NCBI GenBank assembly: GCA_964447285.1
Contig: CAYURO010000003.1
Span: forward strand, 169,554-233,553
DNA: 64,000 bases
Source of the DNA: CAJBNH01 sp964447285
Lineage (GTDB): Bacteria; Myxococcota_A; UBA9042
Direction: 5' to 3'
The position numbers and the translations under genes are program-made. The notes beneath the pieces were generated by a model. The model saw only the letters and a list, made by a program, of their open reading frames with translations, was not told the origin of the DNA and did no database searches. This document shows positions 61,924 to 64,000 of this stretch, in pieces (position 1 is the stretch's first letter; each line of letters begins with the position of its first letter).

Positions 61924-62312
61924 AGCCCCACGATCCGCCGCCGGATCTCGTCCCGCGTCGCGCGAAACGCATCCAACCGCTCGTCTGCCGTCCCCGCGAC
62001 CGCCGCCGGGTCGGGCAGGCCCCAGTGCAGTCGCTCTGCCTTGCCCAAGAACAGCGGGCACTCCTCTTCGGCACACAGCGTGATCACGGTGTCGATCTGG
62101 TCGGCCGGGATGTCGTTGACGTGCTTCGAGAAGTGCTGCGTCGCGTCGATGCCCACCTCGGCCAGCACTTGCACGGCTTCTGGACGCACGCGCGTGGGGT
62201 GCGAGCCGGCCGACCAGACAGCGACGCCCGCCGGGGCCAGCGCGCGTCCGATGCCTTCTGCGATTTGGCTGCGGGCCGAGTTGGCCACGCACAGGAACAG
62301 GATGCCCTTCAT
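61902..62312 (-). CDS. arsC: Arsenate reductase, thioredoxin-coupled
   Basis: A 136-residue enzyme of the low-molecular-weight phosphatase fold that reduces arsenate to arsenite. The nucleophile Cys 8 is in CVANSARSQ, and the relay Cys pair is in LCAEEECPLF. Thioredoxin (such as that at 46915-47244) would regenerate it. AGGGGG lies 8 nt before the ATG. It is the last gene of arsR-acr3-arsC, 25 bp after acr3. Its C-terminus and stop lie in a REP-like repeat, so the original tail may have been replaced. Confidence 0.95.
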   Translation of the reverse strand: MKGILFLCVANSARSQIAEGIGRALAPAGVAVWSAGSHPTRVRPEAVQVLAEVGIDATQHFSKHVNDIPADQIDTVITLCAEEECPLFLGKAERLHWGLPDPAAVAGTADERLDAFRATRDEIRRRIVGLVSGLDT

Positions 62313-62337
62313 GCAACCCCCTGGATTCTGAACGGGA

Positions 62338-63471
62338 TCAGCGCGCCGCCGTCGGAACGGCCTCGTGACCGAACCACTTCTTGCGCAGCCACAGCGACAC
62401 GTGGACCAGGCCGATCAGCGCCGGCACCTCGACCAGCGGACCGATGACCGCCGCCAACGCTGCGCCGTGGTGGAGGGTGAACGTGGCGACCGCGACAGCG
62501 ATGGCGAGCTCGAAGTTGTTCGACGACGCAGTGAACGACAGCGTGGCCGACTGGGCATACGTCGCGCCGACCTTCTTCGACATCCAGAACGACACGAAGA
62601 ACATCAGTACGAAATAGACCAGCAGCGGCACGGCGATACGCAGCACGTCCAGGGGCAACTGCACGATGGTTTCGCCCTTGAGCGAGAACATGACGACGAT
62701 GGTGAAGAGCAGGGCGACGAGCGTCAGCGGGCTGATCTTCGGGATGAAGACCGCGTGGTACCAGTTCTTGCCCTTGAGCTTGATCAGGGTGAAACGCGTG
62801 ACGATGCCGGCCAGGAACGGCACGCCCAGGTAGAGGAACGTGCTCTTGGCGATGTCGCCGATGGTGATGGCGACGTCGGTGCCCTTCACGCCGAACCAGA
62901 TGGGCACCACGGTGATGAACACGTACGCGTATACCGAATAGAGCAGCACCTGAAATACCGAATTCAGCGCGACCAGCCCCGCGCAGTACTCCGTGTCGCC
63001 CTTGGCCAGCTCGTTCCACACGATGACCATGGCGATGCAGCGCGCCAGACCGATGAGGATCAGGCCGACCATGTACTCGTGGTTGGTGACCATCGCCGCT
63101 TCCGACGCCCCAAGCGCCAGCGGCAGGAAGTGCAGAAAGCCCACGGCCAGCGCGAACATCAGGATCGGCCCCACGATCCAGTTCTGCACCAGCGACAGGG
63201 CCAGCACCTGCTTGTTGCGGAACACGGCGCCCATCTCCTCGTACCGCACCTTGGCCAGCGGCGGGTACATCATCACGATCAATCCAATGGCGATGGGGAT
63301 GTTGGTCGTGCCCACGTTGAATTGGTTGACGAACGGCACGACGCCCGGGAACAGGTAGCCGCCGCCCACGCCCACCGCCATCGCCAGGAAGATCCACAGC
63401 GTCAGGTAGCGGTCCAGAAACGACAGGCGTTGGACGATGCTGGCTTCGTTTGCGGGGGATTTCGGGGGCAT
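62338..63471 (-). CDS. acr3: Arsenite efflux permease ACR3
   Basis: A 377-residue inner-membrane transporter of the BART superfamily with ten hydrophobic segments. It exports arsenite using the membrane potential. GLARCIAMVIVWNELAKGD carries the conserved Cys required for transport, and FTASSNNFELAIAVA the later conserved Glu. ATG at 63471 with GAGGT 8 nt upstream; the open frame to 63687 overlaps arsR and is not used. It lies 44 bp after arsR. Confidence 0.95.
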   Translation of the reverse strand: MPPKSPANEASIVQRLSFLDRYLTLWIFLAMAVGVGGGYLFPGVVPFVNQFNVGTTNIPIAIGLIVMMYPPLAKVRYEEMGAVFRNKQVLALSLVQNWIVGPILMFALAVGFLHFLPLALGASEAAMVTNHEYMVGLILIGLARCIAMVIVWNELAKGDTEYCAGLVALNSVFQVLLYSVYAYVFITVVPIWFGVKGTDVAITIGDIAKSTFLYLGVPFLAGIVTRFTLIKLKGKNWYHAVFIPKISPLTLVALLFTIVVMFSLKGETIVQLPLDVLRIAVPLLVYFVLMFFVSFWMSKKVGATYAQSATLSFTASSNNFELAIAVAVATFTLHHGAALAAVIGPLVEVPALIGLVHVSLWLRKKWFGHEAVPTAAR

Positions 63472-63515
63472 GGGGGACCTCAGGGCATCGACACGGCCTG
63501 GCCGGGCGTTCAGGC

Positions 63516-63875
<360 letters not shown>

Positions 63876-63897
63876 GGCGGGCGGGTCTCCTTGGTCT

Positions 63898-63933
63898 ATC
63901 GTCGATTTACGATTGACCTCAGCCCTCTGTCAA
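63898..63933 (-). promoter_or_regulatory. ars promoter and ArsR operator
   Basis: On the reverse strand TTGACA (63928-63933) is a perfect -35. A weak TAAATC or GTAAAT (63904-63910) follows at 17-18 bp. The -10 region lies inside a perfect inverted repeat ATCGT-N6-ACGAT (63898-63913), which fits an ArsR operator that blocks RNA polymerase. It sits 23-58 bp before the arsR ATG. Confidence 0.6.
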
Positions 63934-64000
63934 CCCTGTCGAGACGTCTTTGCGCTTTCGCCTCATCGTTCAAGGGGCGTCGCGGCGACTCGTGAGCGAG

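Noticed and set aside
63934..64000. A divergent gene start upstream of arsR
   Set aside because: Only 67 bp remain and no start codon with a ribosome-binding site is visible.

Overview
The window is GC-rich, gene-dense bacterial chromosome with many 1-4 nt gene overlaps. The gene set fits a Myxococcota-like (former deltaproteobacterial) organism: a DUF1385 protein next to prfA, a bactofilin, twin ArsA/GET3-type ATPases, an AgmX-like C-terminal domain protein, many Cys-rich lipoproteins, and a membrane Fe-S oxidoreductase of the EtfD type alongside several acyl-CoA dehydrogenases. No rRNA, tRNA or CRISPR array was seen. The taxon is an inference from gene content, not a database match.

Layout. 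0-10.7 kb: the 3' end of an unknown gene, then a leftward run HAD phosphatase - EI24 membrane protein - two ArsA ATPases - KamA-type aminomutase - predicted outer-membrane beta-barrel - MeaB GTPase - GT39-like glycosyltransferase. 10.9-16.5 kb: rightward DUF1385-prfA and a Rel/Spo stringent-response enzyme, with a leftward TM protein between them. 16.5-21.9 kb: leftward acyl-CoA ligase - dolichol-phosphate-mannose-synthase-like GT2 - bactofilin - argF - PPIase-like lipoprotein. 22-25.3 kb: lipoprotein, typA, Bax-inhibitor-1 protein. 25.3-30.4 kb: leftward yebC - lipoprotein - tyrS - CoA-type Nudix - PHA-regulator-like protein - secreted protein. 30.7-37.3 kb: rightward RibBA-like protein with a degenerate RibB half, a FAD oxidoreductase/GT2/polysaccharide deacetylase run, a thermonuclease, a Pro-rich lipoprotein and yqeY. 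37.4-43.4 kb: leftward AsmA-like/GT51 fusion, EtfD-like oxidoreductase and trmB. 43.5-48.5 kb: rightward membrane protein, two adjacent paralogues of an unrecognised family, thioredoxin, an AgmX-like protein and a lipoprotein. 48.6-52.6 kb: three acyl-CoA dehydrogenases (the third lacks the usual catalytic Glu) and a stand-alone B12-binding mutase domain.

Most interesting locus, 52.8-56.0 kb: a 624-residue fusion of an SHMT-like PLP domain and a class II aldolase domain, an architecture known from 4-fluorothreonine transaldolase. It overlaps a fold-type-II PLP serine/threonine dehydratase gene, which is followed 43 bp later by a CrcB/Fluc fluoride channel gene. This suggests an operon for making or breaking down beta-hydroxy-alpha-amino acids with a possible link to fluoride. 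The chemistry and the fluoride link are inference.

56-64 kb is more accessory in character: an imperfect inverted-repeat element, a NifU-like scaffold plus GGGtGRT protein pair, a REP-associated (RAYT) transposase flanked by inverted ~30-bp repeats, a PAS/Cys-rich sensor-like protein, an unusual radical SAM protein, the decayed remains of an MNT-HEPN toxin-antitoxin pair ending at a third repeat copy, and an arsR-acr3-arsC arsenic operon whose last codons lie inside that repeat.
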